Assembly (NCBI RefSeq): GCF_947494025.1
Contig: NZ_CANLTQ010000006.1
Coordinates: 95,204-159,203 of the forward strand
DNA from: an uncultured Jannaschia sp.
Lineage (GTDB): Bacteria; Pseudomonadota; Alphaproteobacteria; Rhodobacterales; Rhodobacteraceae
DNA: 64,000 bases
Direction: 5' to 3'
Notes under the pieces: generated by a model
The model's input: the letters and a program-made list of their open reading frames with translations, nothing else
Told to the model about the DNA's origin: nothing
Database searches by the model: none
Shown here: positions 54,461 to 63,788 of the stretch, in pieces
Position numbering within the stretch: the first letter of the stretch is position 1
How the letters are laid out: the number at the start of each line of letters is the position of its first letter
Made by a program: the position numbers and the translations under genes

Positions 54461-55167
54461 GATTCGCCTTTGTCCTGACGCTGGCCCTCGCGCTCGCCCT
54501 TCCGGGCGCGGCGCTGGCGCAGGACATCGCCATCGACCTGGGCGGCGAGGGGTCGCTGACCCTCAGGACGGTGCAGCTCATCGCGCTGCTGACGGTGCTG
54601 AGCCTCGCGCCCGGCATCGCCGTCACCGTGACCTGCTTTCCGTTCGTCGTCACCGTGCTCTCGATCATGCGGCAGGCGATCGGGCTCCAGGCCTCGCCGC
54701 CGAACATGCTGATCGTCAGTCTCGCGCTGTTCCTGACCTATTTCGTCATGGAGCCCGTCGCGACCGCCGCCTGGGAGGCCGGGATCGGTCCGCTCACGCG
54801 CGGGGAGATGGACGTGACCGACGCGATCCCCGCCGCGGTCGAGCCGTTCCGCGCCTTCATGGCGGCCCGCGTCGATGCCGACACGCTCCAGCACCTTCAG
54901 GATCTGCGGCCCGAGGCGGAGGAGGACGCGCTGTCCGTCCTGATCCCGGCGTTCCTGCTTTCCGAGATCAGCCGGGCGTTCCAGATCGGCTTTCTCGTGT
55001 TCATGCCGTTTCTCATCATCGACATGGTCGCTGCCGCGATCCTGATGTCGATGGGCATGATGATGGTGCCGCCGGCCATCGTCTCGCTGCCCTTCAAACT
55101 CGCCTTCTTCGTCGTGGTCGACGGCTGGACTCTCGTGTCCGGCGCCCTCGTGCGAAGCTACATGTGA
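54457..55167 (+). CDS. fliP: flagellar export gate protein FliP
   Basis: 236 residues with a cleavable signal (ending ALAQD), then helices with TVLSLAPGIAVTVTCFPFVV, SPPNMLIVSLALFLTYFVME, PAFLLSEISRAFQIGFLVFM and MSMGMMMVPPAIVSLPFKLA, the FliP signature. Core of the export gate. GTG start overlapping fliN. Confidence 0.95.
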   Translation: MRFAFVLTLALALALPGAALAQDIAIDLGGEGSLTLRTVQLIALLTVLSLAPGIAVTVTCFPFVVTVLSIMRQAIGLQASPPNMLIVSLALFLTYFVMEPVATAAWEAGIGPLTRGEMDVTDAIPAAVEPFRAFMAARVDADTLQHLQDLRPEAEEDALSVLIPAFLLSEISRAFQIGFLVFMPFLIIDMVAAAILMSMGMMMVPPAIVSLPFKLAFFVVVDGWTLVSGALVRSYM

Positions 55168-55180
55168 AAGGTCCCGCTCC

Positions 55181-55936
55181 ATGTTGAACCTGCGTTCCGC
55201 CAAGCTGAAGCCGAAGCCGAAGCCGGAGGCTCTCGCCGACGCCGTCACGAACCCGGAAAAGGCGCGCGCGCTGCTCGCCCTGCTCGAGGCGGGGGATACG
55301 TCGAAGGTACCGCCGGAACGGCTGCGCGACTGGGCGAGCGATCTGGTGCGCACGGTCGAGCGTCAGAAGGCCGACGCGATGGCGCGCAAGACCGGGGCTC
55401 CCGTGCCGCGTCCGGTCGCGGCGGAGGCCGCGCCTCCGCGGGAGCCGGTCGCTTCGGTCGCGGCCGCCCCCGCAACGCCGGCGGCGGCGCCAAAGGTTTC
55501 GCCGGCGGCGCGGCCGGATCCGACGCTTCCGCAGCGCTCCCGCCTGTTCCGCAGCTCCGCGCCGAAGCTCGCGCCCAAGGCCGAGACCGAGGTGCCCCGT
55601 CGCGCGGCACCGGCGAAACCGGATGTGCCCGTCCGGCCCGTCATGGCCGCTCCGGCCACGGCGTCGCACCTGCCGCACGCGATGACGCCCGCCCCGTTCC
55701 GCAGCCAGCGCCACGCCGTCGCGGTCCGCTCCTTGCCGACACGCGCGGAGATACGGGTGATGGTGACCACGGCCGTCACCCCCGCGACGTTGTCCGACGA
55801 ACATCCCGCCGTCATCGCGATGACGCTGTTCGGCAAGCCGTCTCTTGAACAGGCGGAGGCGCTTCGCGGCCTGCCCGGCGGCCAGGCGCGCGCCGTGCAT
55901 CGGGCGCTGCGCCAGCTCGCCGCAGGGCCGAAGTGA
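55181..55936 (+). CDS. hypothetical Pro/Ala-rich protein after fliP
   Basis: 251 residues. A short helical N-terminal part (PEKARALLALLEAGDTSKVP; RLRDWASDLVRTVERQKADA), a long Pro/Ala-rich low-complexity middle (about 75-190), and a small conserved-looking C-terminus (LSDEHPAVIAMTLFGKPSLE, GLPGGQARAVHRALRQLA). No signal or membrane helix. Not recognised. It is 13 bp after fliP on the same strand, so it is probably co-transcribed. Confidence 0.6.
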   Translation: MLNLRSAKLKPKPKPEALADAVTNPEKARALLALLEAGDTSKVPPERLRDWASDLVRTVERQKADAMARKTGAPVPRPVAAEAAPPREPVASVAAAPATPAAAPKVSPAARPDPTLPQRSRLFRSSAPKLAPKAETEVPRRAAPAKPDVPVRPVMAAPATASHLPHAMTPAPFRSQRHAVAVRSLPTRAEIRVMVTTAVTPATLSDEHPAVIAMTLFGKPSLEQAEALRGLPGGQARAVHRALRQLAAGPK

Positions 55937-56042
55937 TCGGTCGCGACGGCCGCGACGACGACGGGCGGGAGGCGCGGCACAGCCGCCGACCGTGCCGTCG
56001 GGCCGCGACCCCGAGGGGGTAGAGGCAAACCCCCGTCACGGA

Positions 56043-56065
56043 TCGCCCGGAGTTTCGCCGGGCGA
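56043..56065. terminator. hairpin between the unknown gene and ettA
   Basis: Perfect 8-bp stem TCGCCCGG/CCGGGCGA with a 7-base loop in the 216-bp gap between two converging genes. There is no T-run, so efficient termination is uncertain. Nothing else is seen in the gap. Confidence 0.4.
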
Positions 56066-56152
56066 GGGACGGACGAAAGGGGCCGCTGCCGTCCATTCCT
56101 TCGGACGCACCGGGAGGCGGGACCGCGTTCGGGGCGTCCCGCCGCAAGCGGC

Positions 56153-57808
56153 CTAGCGGCTGAACTTCTTGTACTTCATCCGCGTCGGCTCCATCGCGTC
56201 CGCACCGAGCCGGCGCGCCTTGTCCTCCTCGTAGGCCTCGAAGTTGCCCTCGAACCATTCGACATGGCTGTCGCCCTCGAAGGAGAGGATATGCGTGCAG
56301 AGGCGGTCGAGGAAGAAGCGGTCGTGGCTGATGACCACGGCGCAGCCCGCGAAGTCCTCGATCGCGTCCTCGAGCGCGCGCAGCGTCTCGACGTCGAGAT
56401 CGTTGGTCGGCTCGTCGAGCAGCAATACGTTGCCGCCGTCCTTCAGGAGCCGGGCCATGTGGACGCGGTTGCGTTCCCCGCCCGAGAGGATGCCGACCTT
56501 CTTCTGCTGGTCCGGCCCCTTGAAATTGAAGGCCCCGCAATAGGCGCGTGACGCGATTTCCGCGTCGCCGAGCTTGATGAGCTCCGCCCCGCCGGAGATC
56601 GCTTCCCAGACGTTGTGGTCCGGATCGAGATCGTCGCGCGACTGGTCGACGTAGCTCAGCTTCACCGTGTCGCCGTATTCCACCGTGCCTTCGTCGGGCT
56701 GTTCCTGCCCGGTCAACATCCGGAACAGGGTAGACTTGCCCGCGCCGTTCGGCCCGATCACGCCGACGATGCCGCCGGGCGGCAGCGAGAAGCTCAGGTC
56801 GTCGATCAGGAGCCGGTCGCCATAGGCCTTCCGCAGCCCCTGAACCTCGATCACCTTCTGGCCGAGGCGCGGACCGTTCGGGATGATGATCTGGGCCTTG
56901 CCCACGCGCTCGCGCTCGGACTGGCCCGCCATCTCCTCGTAGGCGGCGATCCGGGCCTTGGACTTGGTCTGCCGGGCCTTGGCGCCCGAGCGCATCCAGG
57001 CGAGCTCGCGCTCCAGCGTCTTCTTGCGCGACTTGTCCTCCTTGGCCTCCTGCTCCAGCCGCTTGGCCTTCTGCTCAACCCAGGAGGAATAGTTTCCCTC
57101 CCACGGGATGCCCCGGCCGCGCTCGAGCTCGAGGATCCACGACGTGATGTCGTCGAGGAAATAGCGGTCGTGGGTGACGATCAGGATCGTGCCCTTGTAC
57201 TCCATCAGGTGCTTCTGGAGCCACGCGATCGTCTCGGCGTCGAGGTGGTTCGTCGGTTCGTCGAGGAGGAGCATGTCCGGCGCCTCGAGCAGAAGCTTGC
57301 AGAGCGCCACGCGCCGCCGCTCGCCGCCCGAAAGGTTCGCGGGGTTCGCGTCGTCGGGCGGGCAGCGCAGCGCCTCGAGCGCGATGTCCACCTGGCTGTC
57401 GAGATCCCAAAGGTTCTGGCTGTCGATCTCGTCCTGGAGCTTCGCCATCTCCTCGGCCGTCTCGTCCGAGTAGTTCATGGCGAGCTCGTTGTAGCGGTCG
57501 AGGATCGCCTGCTTCTCGGCCACGCCCTCCATCACGTTCTCGCGGACCGTCTTCGACTCGTCGAGCACCGGCTCCTGCGGGAGGTAGCCGACCTTCGCGC
57601 CCTCGGCGGCCCAGGCCTCGCCCTGGAAGTCCTTGTCCTGCCCGGCCATGATCCGCATCAGGGACGACTTGCCGGTGCCGTTAACGCCCACGACGCCGAT
57701 CTTGACGCCCGGCAGGAACGACAGGCGGATGTTCTCGAACACCTTCTTGCCGCCCGGATAGGCTTTGGACACGCCGTCCATGTGGTAGACGTATTGATAG
57801 CTGGCCAT
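56153..57808 (-). CDS. ettA: energy-dependent translational throttle protein EttA (ABC-F)
   Basis: 551 residues with two ABC domains: Walker A GVNGTGKSS and GPNGAGKST, signatures LSGGERRRVALCKLL and LSGGERNRVHMARLL. The ABC-F linker lies between (YSSWVEQKAKRLEQEAKEDK; ELAWMRSGAKARQTKSKARI), as does an arm in the first domain. EttA binds the ribosomal E site and gates translation by the ATP/ADP ratio. The ATG at 57808 opens the family start MASYQYVYHMDGVSK. Divergent from nadD. Confidence 0.95.
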   Translation of the reverse strand: MASYQYVYHMDGVSKAYPGGKKVFENIRLSFLPGVKIGVVGVNGTGKSSLMRIMAGQDKDFQGEAWAAEGAKVGYLPQEPVLDESKTVRENVMEGVAEKQAILDRYNELAMNYSDETAEEMAKLQDEIDSQNLWDLDSQVDIALEALRCPPDDANPANLSGGERRRVALCKLLLEAPDMLLLDEPTNHLDAETIAWLQKHLMEYKGTILIVTHDRYFLDDITSWILELERGRGIPWEGNYSSWVEQKAKRLEQEAKEDKSRKKTLERELAWMRSGAKARQTKSKARIAAYEEMAGQSERERVGKAQIIIPNGPRLGQKVIEVQGLRKAYGDRLLIDDLSFSLPPGGIVGVIGPNGAGKSTLFRMLTGQEQPDEGTVEYGDTVKLSYVDQSRDDLDPDHNVWEAISGGAELIKLGDAEIASRAYCGAFNFKGPDQQKKVGILSGGERNRVHMARLLKDGGNVLLLDEPTNDLDVETLRALEDAIEDFAGCAVVISHDRFFLDRLCTHILSFEGDSHVEWFEGNFEAYEEDKARRLGADAMEPTRMKYKKFSR

Positions 57809-57924
57809 GACGAACTCCTCCGGAGGCTCGGGTGTGCGCGGCATGTATCGCGGGCCGGGAGCGGGGGCAATCCGGGGGCCGGCGGGGCTTGCCCGCGCGG
57901 GCAGGGCGCGGCTAGGTGCGGCGC

Positions 57925-58524
57925 ATGCGCGCGGGTCTGCCCATCGCTCCGGCCGGAATGGTCGTCGGTCTGCTGGGGGGGTCGTTCGATCCGGCCCATG
58001 CAGGACATGTCCACATCACGCGGGAGGCGCTGAAGCGGTTGGACCTCGATCGGGTCTGGTGGCTGGTAAGTCCCGGCAATCCGTTGAAGGCGCGCGGTCC
58101 CGCCCCGCTCGAGCGGCGGATCCGCCATGCCCGCGCCATGATCCGAGACCCGCGCGTGGTCGTCACCGGCATCGAGGCCACGCTCGGCACGCGCTACACC
58201 GCGCGGACCATCGCGGCGCTGCAAAGGCGCTATCCCGGGGCGCGGTTCGTCTGGCTCATGGGGGCCGACAATCTCGCGCAGTTCCACCGCTGGGAGCAGT
58301 GGCGCGACATCCTCGCGCGCGTGCCTGTGGCCGTGCTGGCGCGGCCGGGGGAGGGGATCGCCGCGCGCACCTCGCCCGCCGCCACGATCTACCGGCACGC
58401 CTTCGTTCCCGCCGCCGCCGCGAAGGGGATCGGCCGACGGGCGCCGCCGGTCTGGACGTTCCTCGACATGCCGACGCACGACGCCTCCTCCACCTCGATC
58501 CGGGCGGGCGGCGGCTGGCGTTAG
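57925..58524 (+). CDS. nadD: nicotinate-nucleotide adenylyltransferase
   Basis: 199 residues. Makes deamido-NAD from nicotinate mononucleotide and [17 protein letters not shown] carries the nucleotidyltransferase HxGH motif, followed by [31 protein letters not shown] and the C-terminal [12 protein letters not shown] 57925 is used; GTG 57916 is also in frame. Confidence 0.94.
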   Translation: MRAGLPIAPAGMVVGLLGGSFDPAHAGHVHITREALKRLDLDRVWWLVSPGNPLKARGPAPLERRIRHARAMIRDPRVVVTGIEATLGTRYTARTIAALQRRYPGARFVWLMGADNLAQFHRWEQWRDILARVPVAVLARPGEGIAARTSPAATIYRHAFVPAAAAKGIGRRAPPVWTFLDMPTHDASSTSIRAGGGWR

Positions 58525-58570
58525 CGGGGGTGGTGGACGCCAGGGGCGGGGCGCTTCAGACCGTCAGCTC

Positions 58571-58589
58571 GCCCGGCGGCACGCCGGGC
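58571..58589. terminator. hairpin between converging nadD and EamA genes
   Basis: GCCCGGCG-GCA-CGCCGGGC, a perfect 8-bp stem with a 3-base loop, in the 141-bp convergent gap. No T-run follows, so it is a likely but not certain bidirectional terminator. Confidence 0.45.
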
Positions 58590-58665
58590 AGCCCTCGACC
58601 GCTCCACGGTACGGGATCCGTCCTGTCCGAATTGCGTCTGACGTCCGGTATCGACCCAATGGGCG

Positions 58666-59511
58666 TCAATCCCGCCGGAAAACGACCGTGCCGACCCCTG
58701 CCGCCACGAGGATGGCGAGGCCGGCGAGTGACGTCGCGTCGGGAAAGGTGTCGAACACGGCCCAGCCGAGGATCGTGGCCGAGATGAGCTGGGAGTAGAC
58801 AAAAGGCGCGAGCACCGTCGCGGAGGTGCGGCGGTAGGCCAGCACGAGAAGAAGGTTGCCGCTCGCCGAGGCCGTGCCCGACAGGAGCACGAGGCTCGCG
58901 ACGGGCGCGCTCGCCTCTGGCACCTGCAGAAGCCCCACCGGCAGAAGAAGGAGCGTGCCGATCGCCGACTGGCTCAGCATCAGCTGTCGCGGTGCCGCCA
59001 CGTCCGAAAGCCAACGCGAGGTCGTCAGAAAAGCCCCGTAGAAAAGCCCGGCCAGCACTGCGAAGCCCAGACCCGGCGTCATGCCGAAGCCCGGCCGAAC
59101 GACGAGGAGCACGCCGCAGAAGCCGCCCGCAAGCATGATCGTCTGCAAGGACGTCACCCGCTCGCCCAGGAAGCGGATCGACAGGACGTAGCTGAAGAGC
59201 GGCCCGACGAAGAAGGCGCCGAAGACGGTGGCGATCTCCTCGGTGCGGAGGGCCGTCAGGATGCAGGAAATGGCCGCCGCAATGAGGCCCCCGCGCAACC
59301 AGATGCGCCAATCACGGAAGACGGGCCAGTCGACGCGACCCCCGAGGATCAGGATGACGACGGCCGTGCCCACCGCGAAGCGGCTGAACGCGACGAAAAA
59401 GGGTGAGGCGCCGTGGGTCGCGGTCAGGAGTTTTCCCGCCGTGTCCCCCACCGGGATCAGCGACATGGCGACGAACATCATCGTCACCGATCCGAGGGTT
59501 TCGCGAGTCAT
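58666..59511 (-). CDS. EamA/DMT-family transporter
   Basis: 281 residues, ten predicted membrane helices in two EamA halves (TMMFVAMSLIPVGDTAGKLL; VAGLFYGAFLTTSR-type second half with LAPFVYSQLISATILGWAVF). Inner-membrane exporter of unknown metabolite. The ATG at 59511 is chosen because the preceding in-frame 18 codons are Pro/Arg-rich. Divergent from the dacB gene. Confidence 0.88.
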   Translation of the reverse strand: MTRETLGSVTMMFVAMSLIPVGDTAGKLLTATHGASPFFVAFSRFAVGTAVVILILGGRVDWPVFRDWRIWLRGGLIAAAISCILTALRTEEIATVFGAFFVGPLFSYVLSIRFLGERVTSLQTIMLAGGFCGVLLVVRPGFGMTPGLGFAVLAGLFYGAFLTTSRWLSDVAAPRQLMLSQSAIGTLLLLPVGLLQVPEASAPVASLVLLSGTASASGNLLLVLAYRRTSATVLAPFVYSQLISATILGWAVFDTFPDATSLAGLAILVAAGVGTVVFRRD

Positions 59512-59612
59512 GCGGCGGCCTAGCACCGGCGCAGGGGACGGAACAGGGCCGCCCCGGCTCTTCACATCTCGTTAACCTCCATGCATGAAACCGCCGGGAC
59601 GGAGGTGCTGCG

Positions 59613-61064
59613 ATGCAACGACGCTTCTTCATGACGGCGGCGCTGTCGACCGCGGCCCTGCCGGCCTGCGCGAACCCGCCCGCGACCTCCGCGCGCCCGG
59701 TCCTGAAGCCCGGCGACGCGCTGGCCCGGTCCGCCCCGGCGGCGGAACGGCTGGTCGGGGCGGCAGGTCTCGGCGGGCGGGTCGGCTTCGTCGTGGCCGA
59801 CGCGCGGACCGGCGAGGTGCTGGAAACGCTGAACCCGATCCGCCCCTTTCCGTCGGCCTCCGTCGCGAAGGCTGTGACCGCGCTCTACGCGCTGGAGGCG
59901 CTGGGGTCGGACTTCCGCTTCCAGACCCGGCTCGTCGCGACGGGGCCGATCCGGGGCGGCCGGCTCGACGGCGATCTCGTGCTCGTGGGCGGCGGGGATC
60001 CGTCGCTCGATGCGGACGGGCTCTACGACCTCGCCGCGCAGGCCAAAGCGGCCGGACTGCGGGAGGTGAGCGGCCGGCTCCTCGTCGATGCCTCCGCGCT
60101 GCCGGCGATCGAGCGGATCGACCGGGCGCAGCCGGACCATGTCGGCTACAACCCGGCGGTCGGCGCCCTGAACCTGAACTTCAACCGGGTGAACTTCTCC
60201 TGGCGGCGCGCGGGCGGCGACTACACCACGACGATGGACGCACGGACCGGCCGCTTCCGGCCCGAGGTGGCGACGAGCGAGATCGCCGTCGCGAACCGTT
60301 CGCTGCCGGTCTACACCTACGACCGGCGCGGCGACATCGACAGCTGGACCGTGGCGCGGGGTCAGCTCGGCGGCACCGGTTCCCGCTGGCTGCCGGTGCG
60401 CAATCCGGACCTTTATGCGGGAGACGTGTTGCGGACGATGCTGCGCTCGAACGGGATCGTGACACCCGCGGCGCGGCGGGGCCGGGGGCAGGGAGCGACC
60501 ATCGCGATCGGGCAGGGCGCGACGCTCGACCGGGTGGCGGCGTCGATGCTGAATCATTCGACCAACCTCGTGGCGGAATTGCTGGGTCTCACCGCGACGA
60601 CGCGGCTCAGCGGTCCGCCCCGGTCGCTCGACGCATCCGCCGACGTGATGTCGCAATGGGTGGCGCAGCGAACCGGCGCGCGTCGGCCGGACTTCGACGA
60701 CCATTCCGGCCTAAACGGCACCTCGCGCATCTCCCCGTCCGACATGGTCGGATTGCTGACCGCGCCCGGCGCGATGGCGCGGCTGCGACCGCTTCTGAAG
60801 GACATCACGCTCGAAGGCCCGCCGCGGCAGAGCCTGCAGGCGAAGACCGGGACGCTGAACTTCGTTTCCGGTCTGGCCGGCTATTTCGACGCGCCGACCA
60901 CCGGGCGCAGCCTGGCCTTCGCGACCTTCGCGGCCGATACCGACCGTCGCGCGAAGCTGGCGAAGGACGACCGCGAGCGTCCGACGGGCGGACGCAACTG
61001 GAGCCGGGCGGCGCGCAGCCTGCAATTCGACCTCTGCGAGCGCTGGGCGGCCGTTCACGCATGA
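59613..61064 (+). CDS. dacB: D-alanyl-D-alanine carboxypeptidase/endopeptidase (PBP4 type)
   Basis: 483 residues. Trims or cleaves peptidoglycan cross-links in the periplasm. Motifs: SxxK as SASVAK (about 87-92), SxN in NHSTNLVAELL, and KTG in LQAKTGTLNFVSG. The N-terminus MQRRFFMTAALSTAALPAC has both a twin-arginine-like start and a possible lipobox (LPAC), so it may be a lipoprotein. Its stop overlaps the trmL ATG. Confidence 0.93.
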   Translation: MQRRFFMTAALSTAALPACANPPATSARPVLKPGDALARSAPAAERLVGAAGLGGRVGFVVADARTGEVLETLNPIRPFPSASVAKAVTALYALEALGSDFRFQTRLVATGPIRGGRLDGDLVLVGGGDPSLDADGLYDLAAQAKAAGLREVSGRLLVDASALPAIERIDRAQPDHVGYNPAVGALNLNFNRVNFSWRRAGGDYTTTMDARTGRFRPEVATSEIAVANRSLPVYTYDRRGDIDSWTVARGQLGGTGSRWLPVRNPDLYAGDVLRTMLRSNGIVTPAARRGRGQGATIAIGQGATLDRVAASMLNHSTNLVAELLGLTATTRLSGPPRSLDASADVMSQWVAQRTGARRPDFDDHSGLNGTSRISPSDMVGLLTAPGAMARLRPLLKDITLEGPPRQSLQAKTGTLNFVSGLAGYFDAPTTGRSLAFATFAADTDRRAKLAKDDRERPTGGRNWSRAARSLQFDLCERWAAVHA

Positions 61065-61528
61065 GCGCGCCCGGTCCGGCCATCGTGCTCGTGCGGCCCG
61101 AGATCGCGGGCAACACCGGCTCCGTCGGGCGGACCTGCGTCGCGCTCGACCTCGATCTCTGCCTCGTGCGGCCCTACGGGTTCGAGATCACCGACCGGAA
61201 CGTGCGCCGGGCGGGGCTCGATTACTGGAAGCACGTGCGGCTGCACGAATACGACGATTGGGACGACTTCCTCGCACGCCGGGCGCCGCGCGCGGAGGCG
61301 CTGGTCCTGTTCGAGGAGTACGGCGCGACGAGTTTCCGCGACCGAACGTACCCGTCAGACTTCCACCTCGTCTTCGGGCAGGAGACGGTGGGCCTGCCGC
61401 CGCATGTTCTAGCGGGACGGGAGGATCGGCTGACGCGGATGCCGATGCGCTCTCCGCATATCCGCTCGCTCAACCTCGCCAATGCCGCAACGGCCGCGGC
61501 CTACGAGGCGCTGCGCGGCGTCTTGTGA
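61061..61528 (+). CDS. trmL: tRNA (cytidine/uridine-34-2'-O)-methyltransferase
   Basis: 155 residues, SPOUT methyltransferase with the trefoil knot: IVLVRPEIAGNTGSVGRTCV, VRPYGFEITDRNVRRAGLDY, FGQETVGLPPHVL and the C-terminal MRSPHIRSLNLANAATAAAY. Methylates the wobble ribose of certain leucine tRNAs. Overlaps dacB by ATGA. Confidence 0.95.
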   Translation: MSAPGPAIVLVRPEIAGNTGSVGRTCVALDLDLCLVRPYGFEITDRNVRRAGLDYWKHVRLHEYDDWDDFLARRAPRAEALVLFEEYGATSFRDRTYPSDFHLVFGQETVGLPPHVLAGREDRLTRMPMRSPHIRSLNLANAATAAAYEALRGVL

Positions 61529-61556
61529 ACAGGGGCCGCCCCCCTAGGTGTTGCGC

Positions 61557-62123
61557 ATGAACGAGACACCCGAACCCTTCGCCCTCGGCACGCGCGACGG
61601 CCTGCCCGAGGGGCTCGACGCCCTTCTGCGGCAGCATCCGCGCGAGGGGTGGCAGGCGCATCCCGAGTTCGGCGAGCTGACCCGGTTCTGGTTGGAACGG
61701 CACCTCGCCTTCCGGGAGATGCTGTCGCGGCTCGAGGCGGACGGACGGGCGGCCCAGGCCAACGACCTCGACCCGCAGGTCCACGCGCAGCGCCTTTCGC
61801 GTCTGGGTGGCATGTTCCTGGAGCACCTGCACGGGCACCATTCGATCGAGGACGCGGTCTATTTTCCGAAGCTCGTCGTCCACGCGCCGACGCTCGAGCG
61901 GGGGTTTGAGATCCTCGACGCCGACCACCATCGCCTGCACGACGAGCTCGACGCCTTCGCGAACGACGCGAACGCGGTGCTGCGCGGCGGCGGATCGGAT
62001 GCGGTGGGCCGCCTGAACGAGGGGCTGGAGCGGATGCAGGCCTTCCTCGACCGCCACCTGACGGACGAGGAGGATCTGGTCGTCCCGGTGATCCTCGCAG
62101 TGGGCGAAGGCCGGCTGGGCTGA
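61557..62123 (+). CDS. hemerythrin-like HHE domain protein
   Basis: 188 residues, four-helix HHE domain: iron ligands are suggested by LEHLHGHHSIEDAVYFPKLV, DADHHRLHDELD and RHLTDEEDLVVPVI. Cytoplasmic, may bind a di-iron centre and oxygen or nitric oxide; substrate unknown. ATG 61557 preferred to GTG 61548. Last intact gene before the decayed region. Confidence 0.88.
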   Translation: MNETPEPFALGTRDGLPEGLDALLRQHPREGWQAHPEFGELTRFWLERHLAFREMLSRLEADGRAAQANDLDPQVHAQRLSRLGGMFLEHLHGHHSIEDAVYFPKLVVHAPTLERGFEILDADHHRLHDELDAFANDANAVLRGGGSDAVGRLNEGLERMQAFLDRHLTDEEDLVVPVILAVGEGRLG

Positions 62124-62391
62124 GGGCCGGGCGCGGCCGGTATCCGCCTCGTTCGCGCGAGGCCGAGCGTGCGCCCTGAGAAACCCGGCCTCGACGGCGC
62201 CCGGATACCGCTTGCGCGGCACGTCGCCGGCGGACGTATCTGCTGGTAGTGGACGGCGGCCCGGCCATCGCCTGTCGCATCGACCGCGGCTGCGGGCCGG
62301 CGGTCGCGATTCCGCGATCCGGTTCGCGGGCGGAATGCGACACCGGGCCGGATCTGACGTCGGTCTTCCGAGCAGCGAAGTCGGGAGCCCG
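62124..62391. other. non-coding stretch before the GT8 remnant
   Basis: No gene, RNA or convincing repeat is seen. Short open frames here have no family resemblance. Confidence 0.5.
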
Positions 62392-62613
62392 ATGCCACGT
62401 GACGCCTACGTCACGCTCGTCACCGACGACGCGTTCGCGGTCGGGGCGGTGACGCTCCTGAGGTCGCTGGAGCATGCGGGGGCGGCGCGGGACCGGGTCG
62501 TCCTCCTTCCCGGCGGGGTGGGGCGCGAGGCGCTCGCACGCCTGCGCCGGACTGGCGCACGGGGCTGCGCACGAACCTTGAGAAGATGCTGGCGTGCGAT
62601 GCAGTCCCCCTGA
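62392..62613 (+). pseudogene. truncated family 8 glycosyltransferase
   Basis: The first about 57 codons (RDAYVTLVTDDAFAVGAVTL, LRSLEHAGAARDRVV) match the N-terminus of glycogenin-type GT8 enzymes. The reading frame then leaves the family at about 62562 and stops at 62613, long before the DxD motif. It is best read as a gene cut by recombination next to the tRNA. Confidence 0.6.
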
Positions 62614-62792
62614 TCTGCCGTCGCAGGCCGCCTGTGCCCTTTGGAGGATGCAGAAAACGAAGTCGCACGCCCGTGAAACGATGAGGCGTAACGGCCCGTA
62701 TCGAAGGCACTCAAATATCTCCAAGGAAGCGGATAAAAACATCGCAGATGCACTTGCGGTCGCCGGGGGCGGGCGTTATTGGGCGGGCATGG

Positions 62793-63123
<331 letters not shown>

Positions 63124-63395
63124 TCCGATGACGGCGCCGCACGGACGATCCCGGCCGGGAACGCCATGTGCGGCGCGGGCTCGCCCGCGGTTCCCGGTGC
63201 GCGACCCTGTCGCTTCGGGGCGATCACCCCCCGGTCACGGCGATCAGACGCCGGTCGCGCGCCGACCCCGACCATCCGCGCCGCCGCCCGGCACGAATGA
63301 CCCGCGGCGATGCAATGCGTCTTCGCGTCCAGATCGTCGCGCTACACGAAACCTGTCGCTGCCCACACCCGACGGCTGACCGGGGTAGACCTCGA
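63124..63395. other. non-coding stretch between recombinase and IS3 remnants
   Basis: Open frames exist on both strands but none resembles a known family; no repeats or RNAs are seen. Probably decayed element DNA. Confidence 0.45.
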
Positions 63396-63615
63396 GCCCA
63401 TTGGCCGGCTCCGTCGGGGGTAGTTACGACAATGCCCTCGTCGGGACGATCATCGGGCTGTTCGAGGCCGCGTTATTCGTAGGCTTGGCTCTGGGAAATC
63501 GGCAAACGCGGCGGGGTGGGATGAGCGGACTGGTTCAACAATCGACGCCCGCCCGGGCCCATCGGAAGCATCCCTCTCGCTGAAGCGGAGAGGAAGGCTC
63601 ATGACCGACGAACCA
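63396..63615 (+). pseudogene. IS3-family transposase (orfB) C-terminal remnant, frameshifted
   Basis: GSVGGSYDNALVGTIIGLFE in one frame (63407-63466) matches the IS3 integrase segment around the last catalytic Glu, but that Glu is replaced (NALVGT for NALAET). The family continues in another frame as DWFNNRRPPGPIGSIPLAEA (63528 on). At least one frameshift and no N-terminus: inactive. Confidence 0.75.
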
Positions 63616-63745
63616 GCCTCCTGTCTTCTTCGGATCGTCTATGCCGGTGATGCGGACGGCATCCCGAGAGCCTCCGGGGTGATCGAGCCCGATTGCCGGC
63701 GTGGGAGCCATCCGCGTTCTCGCTCGCCATCCTGAACAATTGACT

Positions 63746-63768
63746 GGGGCCGTTCCAACGGACCCCGC
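63746..63768. promoter_or_regulatory. hairpin ahead of the IS110 transposase
   Basis: GGGG-CCGTT-CC-AACGG-A-CCCC forms a stem with one bulge, about 20 bases before the transposase ATG. Lies in the element's leading end; possibly structural for recombination or transcription. Confidence 0.35.
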
Positions 63769-63788
63769 AGAACAGGAGCAGGACTACC

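Noticed and set aside
62614..62792. Possible further gene fragment between the GT8 remnant and tRNA-fMet on either strand
   Set aside because: Short frames only, with no recognisable family; treated as decayed DNA.
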